Positions 35,913-46,358 are shown, counted from the first letter of the stretch. The stretch is 64,000 bases of DNA from Thermaurantimonas sp046299575 (GCF_046299575.1 NZ_JBKBHX010000005.1:62001-126000), one strand, 5' to 3'. Notes: a model not told the origin generated them from the sequence alone. Numbers and translations: made by a program.

Positions 35913-38438
35913 ATGAAAAATCTTATTAGATTTAGCATTCAAATTTCATTGGGTTTAAACAGTTTTTTTCTATATAGTCAAGTTGCCTACACATGGAATG
36001 GTTCGCAGAACAACCAGTTTATCAATGCACTTAATTGGACTCCAACACGAAATGTACCTTCGAATGATGATCTACTTATATTTAACTCAACTGCAACAAT
36101 AGCCCTCGATGGCATAACATCCCCTTACACAGTAGGACAACTTATTTTACAAACAGGTGCCGACATTACTTTTACTTCAAGTTCTGCTGTTACAATCAAC
36201 ATAATTGGTTCTGTGGGAGAGGATCTGGCTGTATGCACCACTTGTAAACTTACATTATCTGGATCTCAGGCTATTACAATCCAAATACTCAGTGGTGCCA
36301 CAGCTGAAATAAATGGAGAAATAGTTTTAACAGGAAGTGCACACAGACTACTTCCCGGAGTGAATAATCAGGATCAGATTGTTTTTAAAAACGGGGGATC
36401 ATTAAGAGCCACCACGGGATTTACCGGAAATGCTTTCGGAAATTCAGGATCAACTCTCAATTCTGTAATTTTTCAAAACGGATCGAAATATGTTTTCGAA
36501 GCAGGGGGTAATCCCTTTGGTGTAAGTGCACCAAATTCCATCGTGATATTTCAATCAGGAAGCAGATTTGTACAACAAACCGGTAGTTCACCAGCACTAG
36601 CTGACCGCATATATGCAGATTTTGAAGTAAACATTCCCGGTTCGACCACCTATTCGGGTAGCTCGACTGTAACTATGAATTCATTCATCATCACATCAGG
36701 CACAGTAAATTTTAACATTAATGCAAATAGCCAGATACGTGGAAATATAATAGTACAAACAGGAGCATCGCTGAATTTCAATCCTTCATCAAATGCCACA
36801 TTAAGACTCACCGGCACTTCGATACAGCAAATAAGTGGCGATGGCTCTCTTTCTTTTGGTAGCAACATACAACTTAGGGTTGAAAACATTGCGGGTGTAG
36901 TCATAAACAGAAATATTACCATAAATCGTATTGAAGCACTTAGCGGTGTGCCTGTTACAATAAATTCGGGTAATAATCTTACAATTAACAATGCTTTTGA
37001 TTCTCAAGGTAATTTAATAGTAGATGGCACAATCACACTGGAAGCAACATCAGCCACACAATACGCAATGCTAAAATGTACTGGGATTATTTCCGGAACT
37101 GGTCAGGTCGTTCAGAAACAATTTCTGAAAGAGGGATGGAATATGATAAGCCAATCTTTAACTGCCAGCACTGCTGCTTTTTTTGGCTCAATTGGCACGG
37201 ACGCAGGTCATCCAAACATCAAAAATTTCTATTCCTGGAATGGACAGAATTGGGTAAATATTCCAAATAATTTAGCCACAATCACCCCTGGAACCGGTTA
37301 TTTCGGTTTTGTCGGTCAATATGGAATTTACTCATCGGCAGGTGTGCGATCTTTCACAGGAATGCCTCTGACTTCCGTAAGCCTTCCAACTCTTACACAC
37401 CAGACTGCGGATAATGCTGTAAATTTTACGCTTTCAAATAATCCGGCAGATCGCACAGGCTGGAATCTCATAGGCAATCCCCTTACATGTGCTCTGGACT
37501 TTTCAACGCTGACCAGAACCAACGTAGCAAATGCCTTCTACATTTATGATCACAATGGTGGAAACCCTGTATACAGATATTACAGTGGTGGAGGTATTTC
37601 TGATCCTTACATTGCACCCATGCAGGCTTTTTGGGTGAAAACAACTTCACTTCCTGCTAGCTTACATTCCGGACCAATAGACATGACCAACGGAATAATT
37701 CCTTCAACTACTCCAATACGATATAAACCTCAAACATCAGGTATAGAAGATTACTTCATTCTACGCGTTTTTCAGATTTCTGATACAACAAAGTCTGATT
37801 TCGTTGTGCTCTCAATACACCCTACAGCTACAGATGGCTATGATGAAGAGTGGGATGCTTTAAAACTTAAAAACGGTGGTGTAAATCCAAATATTTACTG
37901 CGTGTCAGGCACTGCTTCTTTGGCGGTAAATACGTTTTCTTTTTCCAATAATGTAAGCCATAAAGAGTTTAATATTCATTTCCAGTCCAACTTAAACCAA
38001 TCGCAATATTTTATTTCTCACGACGATTCTAAACTGACTAATTCTTACAACCTTTACTTAATCGATAAAAAGACAGGAAATTTGCACGATTTAAAAACCG
38101 GTCCTTATTACTTTTTTGCTGACACTTCGTACATCGATCGATTTATTTTCAGAATAAGTCCTAACGCACTTTCATATAATGAAGAGAGTGTTTTTGCGAA
38201 AAACGTTCAAGTCTTTATCGAAAATCGTACACTCAATATTTTAACAAAAGAATATTCAGACAATGTATTTGTAAAAATTATAAATGTTACAGGTCAAATT
38301 GTATTGGACAAACAAATCCACTTATCTAAAAATGAGAAAACTACCATTGATTTAAAACCCACTATCCCAGCTGGTGTTTACACAGTCATTTTAGAGACAA
38401 CAAAGGGAAGAATATTGAAAAAGTTTCTAATCTTTTAA
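35913..38438 (+). CDS. Secreted T9SS cargo protein, type A sorting domain
   Basis: An 841-residue protein with a signal peptide (to about FFLYSQ), a long Thr/Ser/Asn-rich beta-solenoid-like middle (repeated short strands with N, G and T, about 40-380), and a C-terminal type A sorting domain (from about 755: NVQVFIENRTLNIL...IPAGVYTVILETTKGRILKKFLIF). The middle contains A-shaped hyaline-like repeats with no catalytic motif. It is exported by type IX secretion and anchored on the cell surface. The ATG at 35913 is used instead of the upstream TTG (35889), which sits in the -7 box. Confidence 0.78.
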   Translation: MKNLIRFSIQISLGLNSFFLYSQVAYTWNGSQNNQFINALNWTPTRNVPSNDDLLIFNSTATIALDGITSPYTVGQLILQTGADITFTSSSAVTINIIGSVGEDLAVCTTCKLTLSGSQAITIQILSGATAEINGEIVLTGSAHRLLPGVNNQDQIVFKNGGSLRATTGFTGNAFGNSGSTLNSVIFQNGSKYVFEAGGNPFGVSAPNSIVIFQSGSRFVQQTGSSPALADRIYADFEVNIPGSTTYSGSSTVTMNSFIITSGTVNFNINANSQIRGNIIVQTGASLNFNPSSNATLRLTGTSIQQISGDGSLSFGSNIQLRVENIAGVVINRNITINRIEALSGVPVTINSGNNLTINNAFDSQGNLIVDGTITLEATSATQYAMLKCTGIISGTGQVVQKQFLKEGWNMISQSLTASTAAFFGSIGTDAGHPNIKNFYSWNGQNWVNIPNNLATITPGTGYFGFVGQYGIYSSAGVRSFTGMPLTSVSLPTLTHQTADNAVNFTLSNNPADRTGWNLIGNPLTCALDFSTLTRTNVANAFYIYDHNGGNPVYRYYSGGGISDPYIAPMQAFWVKTTSLPASLHSGPIDMTNGIIPSTTPIRYKPQTSGIEDYFILRVFQISDTTKSDFVVLSIHPTATDGYDEEWDALKLKNGGVNPNIYCVSGTASLAVNTFSFSNNVSHKEFNIHFQSNLNQSQYFISHDDSKLTNSYNLYLIDKKTGNLHDLKTGPYYFFADTSYIDRFIFRISPNALSYNEESVFAKNVQVFIENRTLNILTKEYSDNVFVKIINVTGQIVLDKQIHLSKNEKTTIDLKPTIPAGVYTVILETTKGRILKKFLIF

Positions 38439-38503
38439 TGCATTTAATTATTTCCAGTACAGAGAGAATTTAAAATTCTGTATATTGGATTTTACATAAA
38501 AAA

Positions 38504-38929
38504 TTATTTTTCTGTAAAATTTCGCATATAGTACAGCATCGCTTGCCTATCGTTTTCGAAAGTAAGCAGTTTAATGGAACTTTCTGAGATGGAAAGTGGC
38601 ATAAGTTGCTGAATTTCATCGTTTCGAATTTCAAACGATTGTTTCGGGAATACTTTGTAATAGATTGGAATAACCGATATTTCAGAATCAAAAATTGAAA
38701 TTACTGGTTTTTCATAAACATAAAACTGCTCGGCTTCGTATTGCTCTAAACCTAACTCTTCGCGCAGCTCGCGCTGAAGTGCATCCGACACTCCCTCCCC
38801 CCACTGCAATCCACCACCTGGAAATTTTACCATTTCAACCCCCTTGTAAAATTCCCTTGTAGCAATTAGCTGGCTGGGTGAATCCGATTCGATAATGGCA
38901 TATACGCGTATGGAAAATCTCTTACTCAT
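38504..38929 (-). CDS. Nudix hydrolase
   Basis: A 141-residue protein with the Nudix box GGGLQWGEGVSDALQRELREELGL (given here as positions about 45-68: first Gly, REL.EE and final Gly-Leu all in place). It hydrolyses a nucleoside diphosphate linked to another moiety; the substrate cannot be read. The ATG at 38929 (MSKRFS) is preferred to the longer frame from 38959, which runs through the upstream terminator. Confidence 0.88.
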   Translation of the reverse strand: MSKRFSIRVYAIIESDSPSQLIATREFYKGVEMVKFPGGGLQWGEGVSDALQRELREELGLEQYEAEQFYVYEKPVISIFDSEISVIPIYYKVFPKQSFEIRNDEIQQLMPLSISESSIKLLTFENDRQAMLYYMRNFTEK

Positions 38930-38935
38930 AATACA

Positions 38936-38971
38936 AAAATAGCCGGCTGCAAAGAACAACCGGCTATTTTT
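38936..38971 (-). terminator. Terminator after the anchor-L gene (bidirectional stem)
   Basis: Arms ATAGCCGG and CCGGCTAT with a 12-base loop, flanked by A and T runs on both sides. On the minus strand it ends the transcript of the 38988-40772 gene just before the Nudix gene, whose ATG is only 7 bases away. Confidence 0.8.
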
Positions 38972-38987
38972 TTGGAATAAGATTTTT

Positions 38988-40772
38988 TTATCTCGTGATA
39001 GTAATAGTACCGTTGTATTTTTCTTGACCTACTATAAGGTCGTAGAAGTAAACGCCATCAGGCACTGGTTCACCTGTATTTCGACGTCGGCCATTCCAGC
39101 AGGCACTAGGGTTACCTTCATCGCAGTTTTGATAGTTATTTGATTCAAAAACAACATCCCCCCAGCGATTAAATATACGTATTTGGGCAGATGGATGCGT
39201 ATTGAGTTTTAATACGATAAACACATCGTTTATACCATCGCCATTTGGAGTAAACACATTGGGAATGGTGATTTCTTCAGGACCGGTGGGAGGTGGTGGA
39301 GGCGGTGGGGTGGTATCTTTAGGACAGGTATCGGGTTTTATCAGGTAGATGGTCTTTCTAAAAGTGTGTCCTGAAAAGCAGTTGTCATAAATAAATACTT
39401 CTACCGAATCTTTTTCAGCCCATGTTTTTGATTGCCAGAGAGTATCATTCGTCGGATATACTACCCCTCGATAGGTCCAATCAATGAAATATGGAGGAAT
39501 TCCTCCGCTATCTGGAGCAGCATTCAGAACATACTCAAAAGGAAGATCGCAATAAAATAAAGTATCAGGTAATTTACTGACATAAATCGGATCATTATCA
39601 ATTATATAAAATGTGCGTGTAACACCAGCAGTAAAACATCCACTATCTGCTGTGGTGATTATAACTGTTTCTACACCTTCCTTAATCGAATCTGCAAATG
39701 GATATACGATCAAACCTTTCGCAGTATTACCCGGTTCGAAGCGTATTTCTCCATTGAGGGTATCGTAGTCAAGCCCGTTAATTGCTGTTCCTGAAACATT
39801 GTAATAAATGTAGGTGGTATCTGAAGCCGGAAACTGACTCACAAAGTTCATAAGGCCATAATTACATCCTTCAATTAGTGTACTATCATTCGGTGCATTC
39901 GGAAATGGATTGGTTGTCTGAAGTTCCGGCTCTATGCCTTTGAAACTTCCGGCTTCCAGAAATACAGCTGAATTTAAAATTCCGTCACTTACATCGGCAA
40001 TTGCCATTTTAATTGTGTAGGTTTGGGCACAATTAACTTTTGTCTCAGCGGTAAGAGGCACTGTAAATCCCGGCATTCCAACAGTAGTCATCGCAGAGTT
40101 ATTTACAAAATAGATTGAGTGAGCTACAAAATTTGGATTAGCAGCAAGACAGGGAGCCGGATTCCCGGCACTTGGAACCCCACTGTTTACAGTGTTAATC
40201 GCAACAGGAATATTAGTTCCTGGAATCAAGGCTATATTTTTGGAATTATTTGAAAATGGACCAGTAATACCCGGTCCGCTTACAAAAAATCCAAAAACAT
40301 CGTTGTAACTTGAGCAAGTATAACCAGGGTATTCTCGAGATGCAAAAACATACCTGAACTTAATGGAATCACCCATTGGTACAAAGTTGAATGTGATACG
40401 CACCAGGTTGTTGATTGAAGCTGCAGGTAATCCCATAGATACAAGCAATGCCTGTAGATCGGCATCAGTACCTCCTACATTACCAACGGGTGTTGCAGGT
40501 CCTCCTGGAACAACGTGATTAATCCCTCCGGTAGACATCACCACCCCGCTATCGAGGCCAAGATTAGAATTTACACCATTAAAAAATCCTATGCCTGAAT
40601 TACCAACAGAAACAATATTACTCACCTGTACCCCTGTGCCGATAAGAACATTCTGTATCAGATTAGGAACCGGCGAATATAAAGGTGCTGCTTGACTCAC
40701 AGTGAGCTGAGCCTTTGCGGAGTAACTTAAACCCCCTGAAACTGCTACAATAAGTCCAAGAAGTTTTTTCAT
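38988..40772 (-). CDS. Choice-of-anchor L surface protein with type B (gliding-type) C-terminal domain
   Basis: A 594-residue secreted protein: signal peptide to AKAQ (residue 22), a choice-of-anchor L domain (about 25-275: NVLIGTGVQVSNI, VFASREYPGYTCSSYNDVFGFFVSGPGI, NFVAHSIYFVNN), a Calx-beta-like repeat (about 285-370), a Pro-rich linker (about 490-500) and a type B sorting/CHU_C domain (VFTPNGDGINDVF..., ending ITITR). Type IX exported; binding target unknown. It is preceded by 3 bases from a paralogue. Confidence 0.87.
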   Translation of the reverse strand: MKKLLGLIVAVSGGLSYSAKAQLTVSQAAPLYSPVPNLIQNVLIGTGVQVSNIVSVGNSGIGFFNGVNSNLGLDSGVVMSTGGINHVVPGGPATPVGNVGGTDADLQALLVSMGLPAASINNLVRITFNFVPMGDSIKFRYVFASREYPGYTCSSYNDVFGFFVSGPGITGPFSNNSKNIALIPGTNIPVAINTVNSGVPSAGNPAPCLAANPNFVAHSIYFVNNSAMTTVGMPGFTVPLTAETKVNCAQTYTIKMAIADVSDGILNSAVFLEAGSFKGIEPELQTTNPFPNAPNDSTLIEGCNYGLMNFVSQFPASDTTYIYYNVSGTAINGLDYDTLNGEIRFEPGNTAKGLIVYPFADSIKEGVETVIITTADSGCFTAGVTRTFYIIDNDPIYVSKLPDTLFYCDLPFEYVLNAAPDSGGIPPYFIDWTYRGVVYPTNDTLWQSKTWAEKDSVEVFIYDNCFSGHTFRKTIYLIKPDTCPKDTTPPPPPPPTGPEEITIPNVFTPNGDGINDVFIVLKLNTHPSAQIRIFNRWGDVVFESNNYQNCDEGNPSACWNGRRRNTGEPVPDGVYFYDLIVGQEKYNGTITITR

Positions 40773-40775
40773 AAA

Positions 40776-42962
40776 CTATCTGATTAAATGGATTGTGCCT
40801 GAACGCTCTTCTTTAACGTCGTTTTTCAATGTAACTAAAATTTTATACAAATATAAACCCTGAGGTGCATCCTGGTTTAAATACTTTCCATCCCAGGAGT
40901 TGGTTACATCATTAGATTCAAATACCATTTGGCCCCAGCGATTGAAAATTTGAATCTGATATCCTTCGATGCCTTCAGCTGTAACCTGAAAAACGTCATT
41001 TTTACCATCGCCATTGGGTGTAAAGCTGTTCGGTATATATATGAGAAAATCACGACGTACATTGATATTTCTACGAATTGTATCCTGGCAGCCAAATTCA
41101 TTGGATGCTACAAGCGTAACGATATAAGAGCCGGGAGTCGAATAGATGTGTTTCGGATTTTGCAATATAGAAGTTTTACCATCGCCAAAATCCCAAAAGT
41201 ATGCATTGGCTTTTTTAGAGTTATTAAACATTTGCACCGCAAGTTCTACAAAGCTGATTTGTTCTGCCCTGAAAGCTGCTTCCGGCTCAGGATAAACATA
41301 AACTACGGATGAATCTACTTTGACATTACCGCACTTATCAGTTACAATAAAGTAATAAAAGGTTGTATCCATCGGTTGTACTGTCATCCTGGTATCTTGT
41401 GGAAATCCTCCCTGCCATCCGAAGGTAAATGGTGGTTTATCGCCTGTGAAAGTTGCTTCAATCTGAATCTTTTCACCCTGGCAAATGCCGTAGTCTAAGG
41501 TCTCAATGGTAATATCTTTACTGGTATTAGCGTAAAGTGCTTTAGACAAAACAATAGTATCGGAGTAGCACGAATCAGTAATGTAAAAAAACACTGTGGT
41601 ATCGCTTAATACCGAAAACCAGCGTACTTTATTAGTATCTCCGTCAGCCCACCAGCCAAAAGCTTTGCCTTCACCGCCAGTCATAAGCACCTCGAGTTTG
41701 ATCGAATCCCCGGGACAGTACACCGTATCATATCCGCTTTTATTAAGTATACCGCCATTCATTGGTTTTGGGTCTCGTATCCAGATACGAACGGTATCCA
41801 GTGGATATTGGTAACATGGACTCCAGGTGTAGTATGTATTAAACGAAAGTAGTCTGGGTTGCTGTGAAATTTTATTATTAATCGGAGTTACCCAAAGTGT
41901 ATCATAAACTTTACCAGGTGCAATAACAAATGAATCAGGAAGTGCAATATAATCGGTACCGGCTATGGCTGTACCCCCTGTATTAAACTTAATTGTCAGC
42001 GGAATTTGGGTATTGAACGTACGCTTAAAAACAATAGGAAATGATCCACAACTTTCAGATATCGTGTCACCTTTATTTAAATATCCCGGACTATTTCCGG
42101 TGTGATACATCTCAAGCTTTGGTATTTTGAAACTATTGGCGCGAAGGAATACGGCTGAGTTCAGTGCATTATCACTTACGTTGGCTATAGCCAGTTTTAT
42201 ACGGTAATAATTTCCACATTGCACCTTAGCTACAGCTTTTAGTGGCTTGGTAGCGCCATTGTAAGAAGTACCTAACGGAGCATTATTAAAATAAATACTG
42301 TGTGCTACAAAATTAGGATTAGCCGCCAAGCATATAGCAGCATTTCCTCCGCCGGTAGGTGCTCCGCCATTCAGTGTATTGATCGCTACAGGTATATTTG
42401 TACCTGGAATAAGAGCTATGTTCTGGGTTGTTATCTGATTAGATGGAGCATTGTTAATACCGGGACCCGTTAGAAAAAATCCAAATACATCATTAAATGC
42501 CGTGCAGGTATAGCTTTGATACTCTTTGGAAGCAAATACATATTCAAACTCCAATGAGTCGGCATAGCTGATAAAATCAAATTCAATTCGCGCAATGCTA
42601 AACAAGCCACCGGTGATGCCCATCTGCTGCTGCAATGCCTGTAGCTGTGCATCAGTCATTGGCCCGCCTGGTCCTACTGCATTCCCCCCTACCAAGGCAT
42701 CCGTGGCCGGTGCGGTGACCATTATGATGCCTGTATCAATTCCAATATTGGTATTTACCCCATTAAAAGCACCTATTTGATTTGTGTTTGGCCATTGAGG
42801 CTGAGGACCAAACCAGAAAACAATTAAGGAATCTTGAACGAAAATATTTTTTACCAGCCACATTCCATTTTGATACTGGCCGGTATTGTTTACAATGAGT
42901 TGTGCTTGTATATAAATTCCTGATGTCCAAAGAAATACCGAAAACAGTATTTTTCTTACCAT
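40776..42962 (-). CDS. Second choice-of-anchor L protein with PKD and type B C-terminal domain
   Basis: A 728-residue paralogue of its neighbour. The N-terminal part (about 20-275) aligns closely in motif with it (VFASKEYQSYTCTAFNDVFGFFLTGPGI; NFVAHSIYFNN). It is followed by further beta domains, a PKD domain (AYFWDFGDGKTS near 590) and a CHU_C domain (SFTPNGDGKNDVF..., ending IHLIR). Type IX exported. The two genes are separated by 3 bases and so arose by tandem duplication. The extra PKD and central domains distinguish it. Confidence 0.87.
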   Translation of the reverse strand: MVRKILFSVFLWTSGIYIQAQLIVNNTGQYQNGMWLVKNIFVQDSLIVFWFGPQPQWPNTNQIGAFNGVNTNIGIDTGIIMVTAPATDALVGGNAVGPGGPMTDAQLQALQQQMGITGGLFSIARIEFDFISYADSLEFEYVFASKEYQSYTCTAFNDVFGFFLTGPGINNAPSNQITTQNIALIPGTNIPVAINTLNGGAPTGGGNAAICLAANPNFVAHSIYFNNAPLGTSYNGATKPLKAVAKVQCGNYYRIKLAIANVSDNALNSAVFLRANSFKIPKLEMYHTGNSPGYLNKGDTISESCGSFPIVFKRTFNTQIPLTIKFNTGGTAIAGTDYIALPDSFVIAPGKVYDTLWVTPINNKISQQPRLLSFNTYYTWSPCYQYPLDTVRIWIRDPKPMNGGILNKSGYDTVYCPGDSIKLEVLMTGGEGKAFGWWADGDTNKVRWFSVLSDTTVFFYITDSCYSDTIVLSKALYANTSKDITIETLDYGICQGEKIQIEATFTGDKPPFTFGWQGGFPQDTRMTVQPMDTTFYYFIVTDKCGNVKVDSSVVYVYPEPEAAFRAEQISFVELAVQMFNNSKKANAYFWDFGDGKTSILQNPKHIYSTPGSYIVTLVASNEFGCQDTIRRNINVRRDFLIYIPNSFTPNGDGKNDVFQVTAEGIEGYQIQIFNRWGQMVFESNDVTNSWDGKYLNQDAPQGLYLYKILVTLKNDVKEERSGTIHLIR

Positions 42963-43077
42963 TCAAGTGAATGTTAAATCTTTGTGTAAAAGTACTAAAG
43001 AAATGAAAAAATGAGATAAAACGCTTGATAATATCCATATTTGTTTGTCAAACGATAGTTATTACTCATTTTTAATT

Positions 43078-43746
43078 ATGATTGAATCAAAGACTGGATT
43101 GATTTACCAATACCGCAAGCCGACAAGTCAAGAGGCTAAAGGAGCTATTTACCTGGTACACGGGTATGGAAGCCATGAATTGGACTTGTTTTCTTTTGCT
43201 AATGAGCTGCCGGCCGATGCGCACATCTATTCCCTCAGAGCGCCCTATCGCCTGTCATGGGGCGGCTACTGCTGGTACAACATTGATTTTTCGGCGGATG
43301 GCCGCGTCATCGGTCAGAATCTGGAGGAAGCCTTAGCTTCAAAAGAACTAATTCACTCCTTTGTACAAAATACCATGAAGGACTTAGGCCTCCAACCCGG
43401 TAAGGCTATTTTAATGGGCTTTAGTCAAGGAGCGATACTCGGGTATGCCGTAACCCTTACATACCCCGAATCGCTGAGTGCACTTGTGGCAATGAGCGGA
43501 TATATTAATAATAAATTGTTACCTGATCAAATGCCTTACGAGCGACTAAAACATCTTGAAATTCTCATCGCTCATGGAACTGAAGACCCTGTAATACCCT
43601 TTGAATGGGCAAAAAAGAGTGCTGATTTTTTAGAAAAGTACAAATTAACACATCGTTTTTACGGCTTTCAAGCCGGTCATGGAATTGATAGTCAAGCATT
43701 TTTGGAAATAAAAAATTTTGTTAGCAAAAAAATATACAACTTTTAA
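43078..43746 (+). CDS. Alpha/beta hydrolase (phospholipase/carboxylesterase family)
   Basis: A 222-residue serine hydrolase: VHGYGSHELDL (oxyanion loop), GFSQGAILG with the nucleophile Ser, HGTEDPVIP with the Asp, and AGHGID with the His. This order matches the YtpP/Est-type carboxylesterase family; the substrate is unknown. ATG 43078 is preferred to the TTG at 43045. Its promoter lies in the 115-base gap shared with the divergent anchor-L gene. Confidence 0.85.
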   Translation: MIESKTGLIYQYRKPTSQEAKGAIYLVHGYGSHELDLFSFANELPADAHIYSLRAPYRLSWGGYCWYNIDFSADGRVIGQNLEEALASKELIHSFVQNTMKDLGLQPGKAILMGFSQGAILGYAVTLTYPESLSALVAMSGYINNKLLPDQMPYERLKHLEILIAHGTEDPVIPFEWAKKSADFLEKYKLTHRFYGFQAGHGIDSQAFLEIKNFVSKKIYNF

Positions 43747-43754
43747 TTTTTATT

Positions 43755-43762
43755 TAATTTTG
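43755..43762 (+). promoter_or_regulatory. -7 box (TAATTTTG)
   Basis: TAATTTTG ends 28 bases before the ATG at 43790, directly after the hydrolase stop. It probably gives the T9SS cargo gene its own promoter. Confidence 0.4.
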
Positions 43763-43789
43763 TGATAACCAAACAAAAACTTGTGAGAT

Positions 43790-45760
43790 ATGAATAAAAG
43801 TTTACTTACTCTATCGTTGATCTTTGCTGGCTTTATTTACGGTCAAAACAAAGTAATCCCTGAAACCATTGAATATCCCCCTGTTAAAGGTTTTGTGGAT
43901 GCAGGATTATGGGGACCCTATCAGCAAACAGCATCAAAAGTTGCAAACCTCGGAATAACCATTGGCAATGGAGGAAATGCGTATGGTATAATGTTTGACG
44001 CCAAAACTTATGTATGGGCGCTACCTTCTCTTAACTCTGTAGGTATGGTACATCGCTCTACGCCGGCAATTACAAATGACGTATCAACAGGTTCACTTCG
44101 TTATGGATATTCAACAAACAGAGGACTTACTTGGAACATCAACCAGGGACCCCTTTGGAATCCAACCCCCTCCACTGAGGTAGCTCGCTATCCTCAAGGC
44201 GTTTTGTTTAATCCATCAGGAAATACAAATCCTGATTCTTTATATGTTGCATTTTATGCACCTGTACTTGATAATTCTAACACAAACTGGGGAGGGATCG
44301 TAGTAGGTAGTGCACGAGTATCAGGAAGCGCTAACTTGAGCACTCAACGTTTTAGCTCGTTCACTCCCAACCCATCTTTTGCCGTACAGGTTCCTAATGA
44401 CTTCACTGCTGTAAATTCTACTCAAAAAGTATTTGGAATTGCTGAAAAACGCATCGGTACAGCATATGACGACACACTCGTTCTAACAGTTGGCACATGG
44501 AATAATGCAACAAAATCTTTCACTTGGACAAATCAATTCCTACACTGTCCTATGGGAGCAGATGCTAATGGTGCCAAGCAAATAGCAGATGCGAAAATCG
44601 GATTTGGCCCAAATGGTCAAGTAGGATATATTGGCATAATAGGTTATTCAACCGATACAAACTTTGCTCCCGTGCAAGCATTCCATCCACTTTACATGAA
44701 AACCATCGATGGTGGGCAGACTTGGACAGGTCCGTTCCCAATTAACTTACAAACACTTCAATTTTCACATGGATTGACCGGTGGTGTTCTTGCGTCAATG
44801 CAAGCATATGGTACCGCAAACAACTGGACAATTAATCATATTTCCACTGCATTTAATATCGACGTGGCTGTTGATGCCAATAACAATCCCCATTTTGCTG
44901 TAAACATTAATCCTGCCGCGGTATCCACACTTACAAGTTCAGGTGGTTCAGGTAACCCTTTTTCAATCTATTCAGCATTTAATTATGCTGTTGACATTTA
45001 TTCACCAAACGGTGGCAATACCTGGTCGGCGATTTTTCTTGATACTCTCGATTTCTTTAGAGGTAACTATGGCTCAGGTGCCAATTTAGCTGAGGACAAC
45101 AGAATTCAGATCGCAAGAACAGAAGATGGTCAATATCTTGTTGTTACATGGGGTGATACAGATTTCAATTTATGGGGAAACCCCAACGGTGGAAATGTTT
45201 TCCCGGATGTTAAGGCTAGAGGTTTCCGAGTTCAAGGCAACTCTATAACGCTTTATCCAGTAGTTAATTTTATGGATCAAGCAGTAGATTATAAAGGTGC
45301 GGGCCATCAACATTGTTTAAGCCACTTCTTGATAGATTCTACCAGCTTGCCTCAACCACGACTCAGAGTGCCCGTTGTAGTTCAAGAATACCAAAACGGC
45401 GATATAAATAATGACCTACTTGCGGTTACCTACAAATATTTCAATTTCTCTTATCAGTGGACTACAAGTAATACTGGCCAGAATGAATTTGCAAATGCTC
45501 TATCGAATGTAAGAATATTCCCTAACCCTACCAATAGTAACACAGTAGTCATCATACTCTTTGAAAATGCTAATGCCGGAAACTACTCTCTGGAAATCAC
45601 CGATATTACCGGAAAAGTAGTAAAAGCTCAATCCTTGGGCTTTGTAGGCGAAGGCAAGCAACGTGTAGAATTATCTGCTGCGGATCTTGCGGCTGGTATT
45701 TATCTTGTAAATATTAGAGGCACTCATGGTGTAGCGTCTCAGCGACTTGTGGTTCGCTAA
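43790..45760 (+). CDS. Secreted BNR-repeat protein with type A T9SS sorting domain
   Basis: A 656-residue protein: signal peptide to IYGQ (about 19), several Asp-box/BNR motifs typical of sialidase-like beta-propellers (STNRGLTWNINQ, TIDGGQTWTGPF, SPNGGNTWSAIF), and a C-terminal type A sorting domain (VRIFPNPTNSNTV..., GIYLVNI.G, LVVR). The sialidase Arg triad and catalytic residues are not evident, so it may be a non-enzymatic propeller. A strong terminator follows. Confidence 0.82.
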   Translation: MNKSLLTLSLIFAGFIYGQNKVIPETIEYPPVKGFVDAGLWGPYQQTASKVANLGITIGNGGNAYGIMFDAKTYVWALPSLNSVGMVHRSTPAITNDVSTGSLRYGYSTNRGLTWNINQGPLWNPTPSTEVARYPQGVLFNPSGNTNPDSLYVAFYAPVLDNSNTNWGGIVVGSARVSGSANLSTQRFSSFTPNPSFAVQVPNDFTAVNSTQKVFGIAEKRIGTAYDDTLVLTVGTWNNATKSFTWTNQFLHCPMGADANGAKQIADAKIGFGPNGQVGYIGIIGYSTDTNFAPVQAFHPLYMKTIDGGQTWTGPFPINLQTLQFSHGLTGGVLASMQAYGTANNWTINHISTAFNIDVAVDANNNPHFAVNINPAAVSTLTSSGGSGNPFSIYSAFNYAVDIYSPNGGNTWSAIFLDTLDFFRGNYGSGANLAEDNRIQIARTEDGQYLVVTWGDTDFNLWGNPNGGNVFPDVKARGFRVQGNSITLYPVVNFMDQAVDYKGAGHQHCLSHFLIDSTSLPQPRLRVPVVVQEYQNGDINNDLLAVTYKYFNFSYQWTTSNTGQNEFANALSNVRIFPNPTNSNTVVIILFENANAGNYSLEITDITGKVVKAQSLGFVGEGKQRVELSAADLAAGIYLVNIRGTHGVASQRLVVR

Positions 45761-45785
45761 TTATTACTGCAGAAATATATATAAA

Positions 45786-45816
45786 AAGCCGCCCCTAAAT
45801 TGTGGGCGGTTTTTTC
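45786..45816 (+). terminator. Rho-independent terminator
   Basis: GCCGCCC with GGGCGGT, loop about 9 bases, followed by TTTTTT. It lies 25 bases after the BNR-repeat gene and 16 before cdd. Confidence 0.88.
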
Positions 45817-45831
45817 GTTTAATACTTACGC

Positions 45832-46308
45832 ATGAAAATAGAAATACGTATTCAATACACTGAAGAGCACCTGAATAATGTAAATGTGGACATTCAGCAA
45901 CTCGTACGAGCTGCCATTGATGCTGCCGGGCAGGCTCATGCGCCCTATTCCGGCTTTAAAGTAGGTGCGGCCCTACTGTTGAGCGATGGTACAATAATCA
46001 CCGGAAGCAATCAGGAGAATGCCGCCTACCCAAGTGGCCTGTGTGCCGAGCGCGTGGCACTATTTCAGTTTGGCCATAGCTGTGCGGGCCGTACTATTCT
46101 AAAGGCTGCCATAGCCGTACCTCATATCACCGGCGACCAACTCATCCCACCTTGTGGAGCTTGTTTACAGGTGTTTGCTGAGTACCGGAAAAGACAATAT
46201 TCGCCTATCGAAATCATCCTTGCCAACGGTGATGAACGGCTGCTGATAGCGCCAGATGTCAGTACTTTTCTGCCTTTTGCATTTACTGATGAGCATCTTA
46301 CAGGTTAA
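45832..46308 (+). CDS. cdd: Cytidine deaminase
   Basis: A 158-residue homotetrameric-type cytidine deaminase: NAAYPSGLCAERVA (zinc ligand Cys and catalytic Glu in the CAE motif) and PPCGACLQV (two further zinc cysteines), with APYSGFKVGAALL near residue 45. It deaminates cytidine and deoxycytidine in pyrimidine salvage. An N-terminal extension of about 15 residues precedes the core. Confidence 0.95.
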   Translation: MKIEIRIQYTEEHLNNVNVDIQQLVRAAIDAAGQAHAPYSGFKVGAALLLSDGTIITGSNQENAAYPSGLCAERVALFQFGHSCAGRTILKAAIAVPHITGDQLIPPCGACLQVFAEYRKRQYSPIEIILANGDERLLIAPDVSTFLPFAFTDEHLTG

Positions 46309-46358
46309 TGGATCCAAACAAATGACCGGAACTGAATTATTTAAAATTTTCCTCATTT

